Shown piece after piece: positions 31,760 through 41,445 of a DNA stretch of 64,000 nucleotides; within the stretch, counting starts at the first letter, position 1, and each line of letters begins with the position of its first letter. Made by a program: the position numbers and the translations under genes. Below the pieces are notes generated by a model. It searched no databases and had not been told where the DNA came from. It saw nothing but the letters and a program-made list of their open reading frames with translations. The stretch covers positions 1,557,501 to 1,621,500 of the forward strand of contig NC_010729.1 of the NCBI RefSeq assembly GCF_000010505.1, written 5' to 3'. Origin of the DNA: Porphyromonas gingivalis ATCC 33277 (lineage in GTDB: Bacteria; Bacteroidota; Bacteroidia; Bacteroidales; Porphyromonadaceae).

Positions 31760-31989
31760 ACCACTCTTAAAATGAAAGGATATTGCCAATAAGTATCAGT
31801 TACGTAGGCTGGTTCAGTTGGGTGCACAATACTCCGCCTAATGTCCGTACTGATTGACGATGTATTTCTTCAGTACATCGAAGATGTCAAATCGTCTCCC
31901 TTGTAGCGGTAAGGCTGAGCAGAAGTAAGTGTTTGTATTCACAAATTCATAGAGATAGCTCTTACTACTATTTAAACTCATATACTCCT

Positions 31990-32098
31990 TTACTGCATCA
32001 GTTCCATATCCCTTGCAATCTTTTGGTCAGTGATTTGGGCGTAGATTTGTGTGCTGGCAATGGACGAATGTCCCATCATGCACGAGGTTTTCTATTCT
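31990..32098 (-). pseudogene. Tyrosine recombinase (integrase) C-terminal remnant
   Basis: The minus strand reads MMGHSSIASTQIYAQITDQ followed by KIARDMELMQ and a stop. This is the C-terminal signature of Bacteroidota tyrosine recombinases, with the GHSS...TQIYA catalytic Tyr region. The sequence before it is out of frame and unrecognisable, so only the tail remains. It indicates that an integrative element once ended here. Confidence 0.75.
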
Positions 32099-32256
32099 CA
32101 CCTCGTTCCTCTATCTGTACGTGCCCGAATAATTGTCGCTCTATCAGCCATACGCCAGACTTTCTTCACAGCCAACGCCATCGGTCGGTAATGGGCTTGC
32201 GAATGCCCACGAATGGTGAGTAGCTGAAGAAATTTTACCGGACAGCAATATCTCTG

Positions 32257-32335
32257 AAAAAAGTGGTGCGAGAACTTTTTCGTTGTGGCGCGAGAATTTT
32301 TTGTTTCCCAGACCAAAAGAGAAAAGTTCTCACAC
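32257..32335 (-). repeat. Dispersed ~79-bp structured repeat, copy A
   Basis: On the minus strand it aligns base by base with copies at 47731-47808 and 62635-62713: a GNNCGAGAA-T-rich start, TTTTGGTNNGGGAAAC, AAAAAATTCTCGCGCC and a TTCTCGCACCAC-like end. Inner parts are complementary (GAGAATTTTTT with AAAAAATTCTC). Confidence 0.7.
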
Positions 32336-32426
32336 CACGTTTTGTGGGACAGTAAACGAGAAAATTCCAGAGCGTAAATCAGCCGAATGCGAGATGAGGG
32401 GGGGGGCACGGCGAGACAATAAAAAA

Positions 32427-33496
32427 ACGTCAGTTCGATCTAAGCGGAAATAGGAAAGTTAGGGTTTCTGATGATTTCAATATTGAGTTCAGGCTTTTTA
32501 GGCAGGATGTTGTAAGCGATGATACCGGAGATCAGGTTGGTGACAAAATTGTTGACACTGCGATGTCTCGTGTGCTCTATCTGACAGACATTTTTGAGCA
32601 TATCATTGACCGTTTCGATCAAGGCTCTCTTTCTCAATAAAACTTTGTCATATAGATGCATCAGGGAGTTCTTCATGTTCTTTTTGATTTTGGTTATCAT
32701 GTGGATGTCATCGACAAAGAGCCGGTCAAAAAGGTTTTGGGAAATGTAGCCTCTATCGGCAATGAGTTTGCCAAAAAGATTCTTGGTGAATGTTCCGTCT
32801 TTCAGAGGTTCTCTGTCATCACAATTGCCCGGTGTGATTTGATAGTTGATGATTTCACCCCTGTCGTTGATAACAATATGTAGTTTGAATCCATAAAACC
32901 AACCCATGGTGCTTTTGCCTTTTTGAGCCCATCCCCTCATTGTCCTATGCCCATGAGCTCGTTTGATATGACAAGCCTTCAGTGGGGTGGAATCGATGAA
33001 AGAGATGCCTGTACATTGACCCAAACAACACATATTGAGAAATGCTATCAGCTTGAAACCTACCCTGCTTTGCAGCTCCACAAAGCGATTATAAGAGACA
33101 AGATGTGGGAACTCGGATCGACAAGAATGGGTGATGTATTGAAGATAAAAAGCTTTCAAATCTCGGTATCTTGACAGATGAAAAAGGATCAGGATGGTCA
33201 TGACCTCACTGTCCGACATCTTAAACTTTCTATTCCTGCGTTTTTTGTCTGCCTCTTCGAGGGTCTTTTTCTTGATTGCTTCATCAAAAAGCTTGGAGAA
33301 ATCATCTATGATGCAAAAAACATCAACTATATTTGTCTTCATAAAGTAGCGTTTTATTTGTTCGTATCTTATTGATTATCAACAGCTAAGATACAAATAA
33401 TTCGCTACTTTTTCAAGCATAATGCCCACGTTCTTTGGGCGTTTAACCCTAATCAGAAAACAAATCCATTGGCTTTTTCTTACGTCGAACTGACGT
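32427..33496 (-). mobile_element. IS982-family insertion sequence, IS195-like
   Basis: 1070 bp with 12-bp inverted ends ACGTCAGTTCGA / TCGAACTGACGT and a 7-bp direct duplication TAAAAAA on both sides (32420-32426, 33497-33503). It carries one transposase gene on the minus strand. Size and family fit IS195 of P. gingivalis. Confidence 0.9.
32440..33342 (-). CDS. IS982-family transposase (IS195-like)
   Basis: A 300-residue, intact IS982/DDE transposase. FKMSDSEVMTILILFH is typical of the N-terminus. GISFIDSTPLKACHIKR carries the first Asp, LIADRGYISQNLFDRL the second, and RALIETVNDMLKNVCQIEHTRHRS the catalytic Glu with the family's terminal signature. It nearly fills its element and is probably functional. 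Confidence 0.95.
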   Translation of the reverse strand: MKTNIVDVFCIIDDFSKLFDEAIKKKTLEEADKKRRNRKFKMSDSEVMTILILFHLSRYRDLKAFYLQYITHSCRSEFPHLVSYNRFVELQSRVGFKLIAFLNMCCLGQCTGISFIDSTPLKACHIKRAHGHRTMRGWAQKGKSTMGWFYGFKLHIVINDRGEIINYQITPGNCDDREPLKDGTFTKNLFGKLIADRGYISQNLFDRLFVDDIHMITKIKKNMKNSLMHLYDKVLLRKRALIETVNDMLKNVCQIEHTRHRSVNNFVTNLISGIIAYNILPKKPELNIEIIRNPNFPISA

Positions 33497-33505
33497 TAAA
33501 AAAGG

Positions 33506-33535
33506 ACTGCACCCAAAACTTATTGGATGCAGCCC
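33506..33535 (-). terminator. Hairpin downstream of the efflux operon
   Basis: CTGCACCCAAAA-side and TTGGATGCAG-side sequences form an imperfect hairpin about 37 nt after the last gene of the operon. The IS195-like element inserted directly beyond it. Confidence 0.45.
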
Positions 33536-33571
33536 CCATATACTAAGAAGATGGAGCTCGAGAGTCTCCGA

Positions 33572-33871
33572 TCAGATTGTTTGCTCGATATTCCAAACAA
33601 AGGCGCGAAGTCCCTGATCCGGAGTAGCGGCGTCAAGGATACGCAGAGCGTCCATTATGGTTTTCATTTTCTCGGAAGGACAAACGACCATGAGGGCGCC
33701 ATTGAGCGTAGGCCATGCGTGAGTGCCCAAGTGAGGCTCACCCGTATCGCTACCGCAACCGCGGACAGTCTCCCAATAGGTATATCCTCTGAGGTTGTAT
33801 CGGCTGAGCAATCGAATGATAATATCGTGGTAGGCCTGATTATAGGTGATGAAAATCATTTTCTGTTCCAT
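33572..33871 (-). CDS. Small PII-like protein at the end of the RND operon
   Basis: This 99-residue protein (MIFITYNQAYHDIIIRLL...) has alternating beta/alpha segments and a Gly-rich central loop (VRGCGSDTGEPHLGTHAW), reminiscent of PII-like folds found next to transporters. The assignment rests on pattern only. Its start overlaps the end of the RND pump gene by 16 nt, so the two are translationally linked, and it may sense or modulate the pump. Confidence 0.65.
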   Translation of the reverse strand: MEQKMIFITYNQAYHDIIIRLLSRYNLRGYTYWETVRGCGSDTGEPHLGTHAWPTLNGALMVVCPSEKMKTIMDALRILDAATPDQGLRAFVWNIEQTI

Positions 33872-36800
33872 ACTCTGCTCTTATTTTCTTTTTTTGCATA
33901 CTTCTTGGCCAGTAGTCTACGCTGTCTCCTCATCCCGTTCGAGGCAAATACGGCATAAACGGTAGGGACGATAATGAGCGTAATCAGTGTGGAGACGGAC
34001 AGCCCCCATGCCACAGTAACCCCCATCGGCTGCCATAGTTCGGATCCTTCTCCGATTCCGATAGCCATAGGTACCATACCCAATATGGTAGTCAGAGTAG
34101 TCATAAGCACCGGGCGCAAACGTGAGCGGCCGGCTTGTACTACGGCAGAGAGAATGCCCATACCGCGTTCGCAACACAGACGAGTGTAATCGATGAGCAC
34201 AATACCGTTCTTCACCACGATACCCATCAGCATAATCAGACCGATAAAGGACATAGCGCTGAAAGTGGTATTGGTAATGATAAGACCGGCTATGACACCT
34301 GTGAAAGCAAACGGTATGGAAAACATGATCACAAACGGATCGACGAGACTCTCGAACTGTGCTGCCATGACGATAAACACGAGTATCACGATCAGCAGCA
34401 TAAGAGTGCTCAAGTCTGCAAATGTCTTCTGCTGGTCCTCGTATGTACCACTGATTTTGTAGTCAATCCCGTCGGGAATCTCCAGTTGAGCAATCTTTTC
34501 TTTGGCCACTTCGACCAAATCGCTCAATGCAGCTCCTTTGACAGCCGTGGAAGCTACGATAACGACACGCTGACGATCCTTTCGTTCAATGGTGGGAGGA
34601 GTGTACAGCTCTTCTATTTTACCCAGCTCTCCCAGACGAACACCTTTGCCCTGAGGCGTATAAATGAGGATATTTTCCAAGTCCCTCAATGATCGCCTGA
34701 ACTCAGGGGCCAAGCGCACGCGAATATCGTACTCGTCGCCTTCTTCGCGATAGGTAGATGCCACCCTGCCATTGACGCGGTTGCGCAGGAACATGGCAGC
34801 CGTGGTACTGTTCAGCCCGTTCTCGGCCAATTTGGTACGATCAAATACGAATTGATACTCCGGTACGTAGTCTTTTCGGCTGATTGTCGCTTGGGCACAT
34901 CTGGCATCCTCTTTCATCAGACGACTGAATCTCTCTGCGAGATCGCCCGTTTTATTGAAGTCGTAACCGTATATATCCAGATTTACTGTGGGTTGTCCGC
35001 CCATACCGCCACCGCTTCCGCCCGGAGTAACCTTATAACTGTGAATCTCAGGATAATCATCCAGCATGATACGTATCTGGTCGGCCACTTCGTTCATGGA
35101 GCGTTTTCTCTCGTTGCGTCCGGTAAGACCGATATGGAAAGTGATGATATTCGTACCATTGTCCTGCATGGCGGCAAACATGCTGGAAGCCTCGGCCTGA
35201 CCGACACTAAAGCTCGTTCTGTCGATTTCCGGTATTTCTTTCTCCCAACTGTCGATCATACGAAGAGCAAAGGCTCGTGGCAGATTGACTCCCGTGCCCA
35301 CCGGATATTCTGCCTGAATTTGGATATAGCCATTGTCGGACTGAGGGAAGAATTCGGTTTTGAGCAGTGGTGTCATCATCAGACTTGCTGCAAAAATGAT
35401 AAAAGCACTGACTATCGTAACGGTTCTGTGTCTCACGGTCCAATTCAGGAAACGCTCATATGCTCGATCTACAGAATCAAGAAAGCGTTCGATCGGGGCA
35501 AAGAGCTTTTGTTGCAGCCGTCCTTGCTTTTTGTCGCGCTGAAGCAACTGCGAACAGAGCATCGGCGTCAGACTGAGAGCAGCTACCGTAGAGATAATCA
35601 TGATAATACTCACGATCCAACCCAACTGACGGAAAAGAATACCCGTAAGCCCCTGAATCATCGTCAATGGGAGGAATACAGCCAGCATCGTCAGCGTGGA
35701 AGCTATAACGGAGATCCCCACTTCGTTCGTGCCGTATATGGCAGCCTGCTTGGGATAGCTGCCCCGTTCAATATGTGTCGTTACGTTTTCGAGCACTACA
35801 ATGGCATCGTCCACTACCATACCGATAGCGATAGAGAGGGAGCTGAGAGAAATGATATTCAACGTATTGCCTGTAGCCATCAGGTAGATAAAGGAGGCAA
35901 CCAGTGAAATAGGGATCGTCAGACCGATGATAAATGTGGCACGCCATCGTCCGAGGAAAAACAGAACCACAAGAATAACGATGACGAACGTAATAGCAAT
36001 CGTATCGCGCAGACTATTGATCGTATTGACGATGTTGTCCGAAGTATCGAAAATGGTACCCAGTTTCACATCCGAAGGGAGCGAAGCCTGTATCTCGGGC
36101 AGAGCATCGCGGACAGCACGGGAGATAGCCACCGAATTGGCTCCGGACTGTTTGTTGATCATAATCATAGCCCCACGCACATTATTGTTGTAGCTCTCCT
36201 GTTCATTTTCGGCATGTGTATCCTCCACACGAGCCACATCGCTCAGATAGACGTTGCGACCGCCCACGCTGGCCACTACGATTTGGTTTAGCTGACGTGC
36301 ATCGGCAAACTCGCCCTGTATGCGGATCGAACTCGTCTTATTGCCCAAATCGATCAGACCGGCCGGTACATTCTTGTTCTCGGCCGATATGATTTGGCTC
36401 ACAGCTTCTACAGTCAGGTTGTATGCTTCCAGTTTGGCCGGATCGCAATACACTTGTATTTCCCGCTTCACAGTACCCATAATGCTCACCGCACCTACGC
36501 CATCAAGGCGTGCCAGAGCATTCGTGACCTTGTCTTCGAGGATCTTCGACAGGGCCATCGTACTCTCTTTGGCCTGCACGGATAGCATGGTGATAGGAAT
36601 ATCGTCAGTACCGAACTTGAAGATCATCGGTTTGTTCACATCATCGGGCAGGAAGTTGGAGACGGCATCGAGCTTGTCGCGGACATCATTGGTAGCCACT
36701 TCGATGTCCACACCCTCATTGAATTGGAGCGTAATGACGGAAGCATTCTCCCGACTCTTCGAGGTAATGTGCTTGAGATTGCTAACCCCGTTAAGCGTAT

Positions 36801-37005
36801 TCTCCAAGACCTTCGTAACGTTGTTCTCTATGTCCGATGCACTGGCTCCGGCATAGGAGGTCACGACCATGATATTGCTCGTCTCAATCTTGGGATACAA
36901 GTCGATAGAAAGACGACTCAGTGAGAATAGCCCGAAAATAGCTATCGCCACGAATATCAATATGGTTGTGACCGGCTTTTTTACAGCCGATTCGTATATA
37001 CTCAT
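33856..37005 (-). CDS. xepB: RND-family multidrug efflux pump, inner-membrane subunit
   Basis: 1049 residues, an AcrB/MexB-type (HAE1) proton antiporter that exports drugs from periplasm and inner membrane. The N-terminal helix (PVTTILIFVAIAIFGLFSLSRL) is followed by a large periplasmic loop, then the TM2-TM6 block with IVVLVVLFFLGRW and GMVVDDAIVVLENV (TM4 acidic proton-relay pair), a second periplasmic loop and the C-terminal block. Its start overlaps the adaptor gene's stop by 4 nt (ATGA). The gene order OMF-MFP-RND and species fit XepCAB. Confidence 0.95.
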   Translation of the reverse strand: MSIYESAVKKPVTTILIFVAIAIFGLFSLSRLSIDLYPKIETSNIMVVTSYAGASASDIENNVTKVLENTLNGVSNLKHITSKSRENASVITLQFNEGVDIEVATNDVRDKLDAVSNFLPDDVNKPMIFKFGTDDIPITMLSVQAKESTMALSKILEDKVTNALARLDGVGAVSIMGTVKREIQVYCDPAKLEAYNLTVEAVSQIISAENKNVPAGLIDLGNKTSSIRIQGEFADARQLNQIVVASVGGRNVYLSDVARVEDTHAENEQESYNNNVRGAMIMINKQSGANSVAISRAVRDALPEIQASLPSDVKLGTIFDTSDNIVNTINSLRDTIAITFVIVILVVLFFLGRWRATFIIGLTIPISLVASFIYLMATGNTLNIISLSSLSIAIGMVVDDAIVVLENVTTHIERGSYPKQAAIYGTNEVGISVIASTLTMLAVFLPLTMIQGLTGILFRQLGWIVSIIMIISTVAALSLTPMLCSQLLQRDKKQGRLQQKLFAPIERFLDSVDRAYERFLNWTVRHRTVTIVSAFIIFAASLMMTPLLKTEFFPQSDNGYIQIQAEYPVGTGVNLPRAFALRMIDSWEKEIPEIDRTSFSVGQAEASSMFAAMQDNGTNIITFHIGLTGRNERKRSMNEVADQIRIMLDDYPEIHSYKVTPGGSGGGMGGQPTVNLDIYGYDFNKTGDLAERFSRLMKEDARCAQATISRKDYVPEYQFVFDRTKLAENGLNSTTAAMFLRNRVNGRVASTYREEGDEYDIRVRLAPEFRRSLRDLENILIYTPQGKGVRLGELGKIEELYTPPTIERKDRQRVVIVASTAVKGAALSDLVEVAKEKIAQLEIPDGIDYKISGTYEDQQKTFADLSTLMLLIVILVFIVMAAQFESLVDPFVIMFSIPFAFTGVIAGLIITNTTFSAMSFIGLIMLMGIVVKNGIVLIDYTRLCCERGMGILSAVVQAGRSRLRPVLMTTLTTILGMVPMAIGIGEGSELWQPMGVTVAWGLSVSTLITLIIVPTVYAVFASNGMRRQRRLLAKKYAKKENKSRVWNRK

Positions 37006-38063
37006 AGTTTGCTTTGTTCTTTAATTCTGACGGACTGGCCATCCATAAGGTTGTTCATGCCGGCTGTAACCACTGTCTCGCCCACATTGAGACCTTCGAT
37101 GATCTCATAGCTATCGTTTTGTCTGGCTCCGACTTTCACCATGCGGCGGACAGCCTTACCATTTTCCACTACAAAGACAAAGAATTCCCCACTGCCTACC
37201 TGTTTTACCACGGCCAAATCTTCTACCATAACGGCCGATTTGTGGCCAAAATCGAGATTTACTCGGGCATACATACCCGGCCGAAGCAGTTGATCCCTAT
37301 TAGCAATCTGTATCTCCACACCGATCGTATGCGTAGAAGCATCCACGGCGGGATAGACCAGGGAGATTTTGCCTTCGAAGGTTTGTCCCTGAAGGGCATC
37401 TACCGTAATAGTGGCAGGCATACCCTTTTTCAGGCGAGAGAAATACTGTTCGGAGACGTCGATGCGGAGCTTTACGGGAGCTATCCGTTCTACCACATAG
37501 ATAGGTTTCGTGGGAGAAGCCATATCGCCACTATCATAATTGCGTGCGGTAATCACACCGGATATAGGACTTCGGAGCACGGTGTTCTCCAGCAGATTGT
37601 TGTAAGTAGTCTCGGCCACGTCGAGCTGCGTCTTGAGCGCATCCCACTGCTGTTTGGCTATGCCACCTATTTTGTACAGCTCATCCATACGCTGGAAATT
37701 GGTGCGCGTATTCTCCAGCTGTACTTTGGCCTGAGTCAGTTGGCTCCGATCCAACTCGGCGAGCACCTGTCCGCGCCCCACTCGATCACCTACTTCGGCC
37801 GTAAGGCGTACGATTCTATTGCCCATCTGAGGGGTAATGTTGTTGGTCACTTCGGCCCGAACGGTAGCTGTGAAACTCAGTACCTCATTCAGCGTGTCGG
37901 TCTTCACTATAGTCGTCTCCACCAATTTGGCTGCCATAGCTGCCGAATCAGCAGCAGACGGCCGGCTCTCTTTCTTGCCATTGCAGCTCGTGAGAATAAG
38001 GAACGGCAGGACTATGAGGAGGATAGCACTGCCCAGCGTATTCGATCTTTTCATATTTATCAT
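37002..38063 (-). CDS. xepA: RND efflux periplasmic adaptor lipoprotein (MFP)
   Basis: 353 residues, a membrane fusion protein that links the RND pump to the outer-membrane channel. A lipoprotein signal with lipobox LTSC lies near residue 27. A lipoyl-like half (GDRVGRGQVLAELD), a helical hairpin and the second half (LRSPISGVITARNYDSGD) are clear, then beta-barrel domains. The start may be either 38063 or MKRSNTLG at 38054. It lies 35 nt downstream of the channel gene. Confidence 0.93.
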   Translation of the reverse strand: MINMKRSNTLGSAILLIVLPFLILTSCNGKKESRPSAADSAAMAAKLVETTIVKTDTLNEVLSFTATVRAEVTNNITPQMGNRIVRLTAEVGDRVGRGQVLAELDRSQLTQAKVQLENTRTNFQRMDELYKIGGIAKQQWDALKTQLDVAETTYNNLLENTVLRSPISGVITARNYDSGDMASPTKPIYVVERIAPVKLRIDVSEQYFSRLKKGMPATITVDALQGQTFEGKISLVYPAVDASTHTIGVEIQIANRDQLLRPGMYARVNLDFGHKSAVMVEDLAVVKQVGSGEFFVFVVENGKAVRRMVKVGARQNDSYEIIEGLNVGETVVTAGMNNLMDGQSVRIKEQSKL

Positions 38064-38098
38064 ACAAGTGTATTTTGTTATTATTTACTTTTTAAAGC

Positions 38099-39487
38099 TC
38101 ATTGTTCGGGAATCCCCATGCCGTTCATCTTGTCCAATTCGGCTTTTGCAGTCATAAAGTCGAATATGGCCTGATTATAATTGAGTCGAGCCTGCAAAAG
38201 AGCCACATCGGCATCGTTGAGCTCGACGAGAGTGCCTTCGCCTGTCTGATAGCGTTTCTCTGCTATCTGATAGCCCTTTTCTGCACTTCGGACAGCCTCT
38301 TGCGAGGCTACAAATCTCTGCATACAGGTACGCAGACGGTCATTTTGGTTCTTGATTCCCATTCGGATGGATTGCTCTATGTGGCGTCGTTGCAGATCGA
38401 TCTGACGGATCGATAAAGCACTTTGCTTCACGTTGTACAGACGTTTGCCTCCATTGAATATAGGAATGTTCAGACTGAGCGATATGGTGGAGAAAGGCGT
38501 CCAGCGTTGCCCCTCGCCCCAGAATTTGAAGTCGTTGCTGTTGAGCGAATAGGTGTACTGCCCTCCCAGATTGAGTGTAGGCAGGAAGCTGTACTTATTC
38601 AGCTTGTCTGCACTGACAGCCAGACGACGCTGTATATCGAGCTGACGCAGGGAGGAGTTGTTGGAAATAAGCGTATCGGCGGCAAAATAGCCGGTATAGA
38701 CTTGTTCTTTATAGTCGGACAATGAACCGGAGAGTCTGATCGGAGTTTCCACTTCCATGCTCATCAGTACCTTGAGCTGCCAGAGAGCAAGGGCTACGGA
38801 GTTCTGCGCTTGCAAGAGGTTAGGCTCGATGTTGCGTACCTGTACATTGGCTCGAATCTTATCATACTCGGCCACAAGTCCACGATCGAACTTGTCGGAT
38901 ATGTTCTTATAATTGGCCAGAGCATTGTCATAGCTGCGCTTGAATACGCCATAAGAGTCCTCGGCCAACAATACACTGAGGTAAGCCTTCTTCACCTCTG
39001 TCACCAAATCGATTCGGGAGCTGCGAGCTTTCTCCAGAGCCAGATCGAGCTGTTCTCCGGTCATGGCAATGCTTTTCCAAAGCTGTGCCGACACCAATGG
39101 CATGGAGACGTTCACCCCTCCTTGCGTATTGTGTGTACGCCCCATTTCGATACCTTCGCTACTGCTGAAACCGGGCATATCTATATATAAGACCTGCTTC
39201 TTTAGCGTATGGCTGTAAACGCCATTCAGGTCTACTTTCGGGAAGAGATCGGCACGTGCTGCCCTACGTGCATATTCCTGTTTGCGTACATCCATATCGG
39301 CCACTTTCACTGTGGCATTCTCACTAAGAGCAATCCGAAGCACATCGGCTTCGGAGAGTACGACAGTATCCGTATCGTACAATACCGTCGTTTCGGAGGC
39401 GTTTTGTGCCACAGTCCGACTCGCCGATACAAACCAGAGTACCAACCCCACGAGGATGCAGGGCCAATGATTTGAAAACCTGTTCAT
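38099..39487 (-). CDS. xepC: Outer-membrane efflux channel (TolC/OMF family)
   Basis: About 462 residues, a TolC-type trimeric channel. The chosen start is MNRFSNHWP (39487), which gives a clean signal peptide ending near SRTVAQ; 13 more codons are open upstream. The two repeated OMF halves are visible, with long amphipathic helices (SENATVKVADMDVRKQEYARRAARADLFPKVDLNG-type and QTGEGTLVELNDADVALLQARLNY near the C-terminus). First gene of the efflux operon. Confidence 0.93.
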   Translation of the reverse strand: MNRFSNHWPCILVGLVLWFVSASRTVAQNASETTVLYDTDTVVLSEADVLRIALSENATVKVADMDVRKQEYARRAARADLFPKVDLNGVYSHTLKKQVLYIDMPGFSSSEGIEMGRTHNTQGGVNVSMPLVSAQLWKSIAMTGEQLDLALEKARSSRIDLVTEVKKAYLSVLLAEDSYGVFKRSYDNALANYKNISDKFDRGLVAEYDKIRANVQVRNIEPNLLQAQNSVALALWQLKVLMSMEVETPIRLSGSLSDYKEQVYTGYFAADTLISNNSSLRQLDIQRRLAVSADKLNKYSFLPTLNLGGQYTYSLNSNDFKFWGEGQRWTPFSTISLSLNIPIFNGGKRLYNVKQSALSIRQIDLQRRHIEQSIRMGIKNQNDRLRTCMQRFVASQEAVRSAEKGYQIAEKRYQTGEGTLVELNDADVALLQARLNYNQAIFDFMTAKAELDKMNGMGIPEQ

Positions 39488-39995
39488 AGATGCTTGTCTA
39501 TATTCATCGTTTATTATGCCATCCATTTGCCAGCAAAGGGAAGAGGCCCGGCCTTACATGCTACCGTCCTATAGGATTTAGGCGGTCTCCCTTTTCGTCC
39601 GGAGATGAAAAACGGACAAATAGACTGATACAAAGAAACGATAAAAAGACCGAACCGGAGTAAACAATTCCATCTTTTTTATATATCAATAGTACATTAT
39701 CGTCTTATAAGCTCCGCTACCGGCTGATAGCCGGATACTTCAAAAGCAGCACTACCATCGAATAAATCCACCTCTCAAGATGCCGTAACGAGGACTGAAA
39801 ACAGTAATCCCCTCCTCGATCGCACAAGAAAGAGAAAGGGGATTTGCCAAGATTGACAGCATAGCTTTTGTCCGACTATGAGTCGTCCATACAAACCGAT
39901 ATATGGCAATGGAGCAAAAACACCTGTTTTCTGTATTTCTGTGGAATGTAAGAATTTGACCTATAGGGCATATCATGAAGCCTTTGTCCGTTGTA
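39488..39995. other. Intergenic region upstream of the efflux operon
   Basis: About 500 nt with no convincing gene. It must contain the promoter of the efflux operon, but I could not find a good -33/-7 pair. A 74-codon ORF (39752-39976) has no recognisable features. Confidence 0.4.
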
Positions 39996-40106
39996 CCATA
40001 AAGCCTCCATACTTTATACTGTAAACCCTCTACCCTTTATACTATAAAGCCCTCCATACTTTATACTGTAAACCCTCTACCTTTTATACTATAAAGCCCC
40101 TATAAT
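39996..40106. repeat. ~23-bp tandem repeats, left part
   Basis: Alternating units of the type CTCCATACTTTATACT(A/G)TAAA and CTCTACCCTTTATACTATAAAGCC, about five copies before IS copy 2. The array continues after the IS at 41446. A 23-bp minisatellite is known inside P. gingivalis BrickBuilt-type MITEs; identity is unverified. Confidence 0.8.
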
Positions 40107-41445
40107 GAGACCTTTGAAAAATAAGGAGATGGAGGGAAGAGGAGTTCTTGGCATAAAAGGAGCGAGTGAAAGGGGTGGCAGTAAGGAGTGAAAGTAGTTG
40201 TAAATCCCCCCTTTGAGGAGCTACTTGTACGAGCTCCTCAAGGGTGGTTATGCCTTATCCTACGGATGAGGACATAATTATCCCCGGGGTTCTGTATAAA
40301 TTAAAGGCGATGCTTTCAAGAATGTTTTGAGTATGGGTCTTGGCAAGTCCCCGGTATCGACATCGTCCGCCATGAAACCACCGGCGAATACTGCCAAAGG
40401 TGCGTTCGATGGTGCTCCGTATCGGACCGATTGCTTTGTTTCGTTGCTTCTCTTCCTCGGTCAATGCCCTGTTGCATTGTGCCTTGTGCATGATGCCGTC
40501 TTGAAGGTGATGGGTTTGCAGGTAGGAACGATTTTCCCCGCAAGCATATCCTTTGTCCGCCAAGACGGCTGTGCCTTGAGGTATGTTTGCACCCTCCAAT
40601 AGCGGAATAAACTCCTTTGTGTCACTGCGGTTCGCTGCTGTCGTTATCACCTTTTGAACAATGCCTTGAACATTGGTCAGACAATGCTTTTTGTATCCGT
40701 AGTGATAACGCTTTTGTTTGTACACCCAACGGGCTTCTTCATCCGTCCCTTTACGTTGACGGACAACCTGTTTTTGATAATCCTCCTCTGCCTCTTTTTC
40801 CGCCTCGCTCCGATTGTCTTCTCTGTCGTCTGCGACTTCAATCGTAATGCTTCCGTTGGGTTTATGCGGCGTCTCCACAAGGCTTGCATCCACAAGCACC
40901 CCTTCCCTGACCGAAATGTGATGGCGGGAAAGTTGTTTGTTAAACTGCGCCAATAGTTTGTCCATGAGACCCAACTCTGTCAGTGCCGAACGAAATCGAC
41001 TGATGGTGCTGTGGTCGGGAGATACCTCTTCCATCTTCAGCCCCAAGAATCGGGAAAAGGTGATTGAATCATTGATGCGCTCCTCCAAAGCACAATCACT
41101 GAGGTTGTACCATGTCTCCAAAAGCAACATCTTGAATAAGAGAATCACGTCATAAGCCGGGGCGCCGATGGCATTTTGTCGCTTCGTGTATTTCTTGTTG
41201 ATCAGCGTCCTGATCGGACGCCAATCGATAAGCGTGTCAACCTGATTGAGGAAGTCGTTTTGTGCTTTGCGATAACGCTTTGAAAGGAGTGCGTCTGCAA
41301 ATGTTACATGCTCATCGGTATTCTTGGATTGGTATGCCATGGGAGGAATATTATGCTGTTTTTAATGCTCAAATATACAAAATAACTCCCTATTATACAA
41401 TGAATTAATAAACAAAATACACACCAATCGCCGTGCAAAGGTCTC
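40107..41445 (-). mobile_element. IS5-family insertion sequence, IS1126-like, copy 2
   Basis: 1339 bp in inverse orientation to copies 1 and 3. The ends are GAGACCTTTGAA (40107, two mismatches possible against the opposite end) and TGCAAAGGTCTC (41434-41445). The flanks do not form a perfect duplication (ATAAT against ATACT), perhaps because it sits within tandem repeats. It splits a ~23-bp repeat array. Confidence 0.92.
40255..41340 (-). CDS. IS5-family transposase (IS1126-like), copy 2
   Basis: 361 residues, intact and almost identical to copy 1. Differences include RSEAEKEA, LLEGANIPQ and HKAQCNRAL. DDE motifs as in the other copies are all present. Confidence 0.95.
   Translation of the reverse strand: MAYQSKNTDEHVTFADALLSKRYRKAQNDFLNQVDTLIDWRPIRTLINKKYTKRQNAIGAPAYDVILLFKMLLLETWYNLSDCALEERINDSITFSRFLGLKMEEVSPDHSTISRFRSALTELGLMDKLLAQFNKQLSRHHISVREGVLVDASLVETPHKPNGSITIEVADDREDNRSEAEKEAEEDYQKQVVRQRKGTDEEARWVYKQKRYHYGYKKHCLTNVQGIVQKVITTAANRSDTKEFIPLLEGANIPQGTAVLADKGYACGENRSYLQTHHLQDGIMHKAQCNRALTEEEKQRNKAIGPIRSTIERTFGSIRRWFHGGRCRYRGLAKTHTQNILESIAFNLYRTPGIIMSSSVG

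Larger units (their letters stand above)
31760..32426. other. Decayed DNA between the methylase and the IS195-like element
   Basis: About 670 nt with no intact gene. It holds an integrase fragment (31990-32098), a possible C-terminal coding scrap on the minus strand (about 31838-31914, ending RFDIFDVLKKYIVNQYGH), the recurring 17-mer at 32234-32250, and one copy of a dispersed ~79-bp repeat (32257-32335). Confidence 0.55.

Noticed and set aside
32098-32409. 103-codon ORF upstream of the integrase fragment
   Set aside because: Some residues look protein-like, but the frame contains the dispersed repeat and does not join the integrase tail; no family recognised.
34852-35907. 351-codon ORF on the plus strand
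   Set aside because: Antisense to the RND pump gene.
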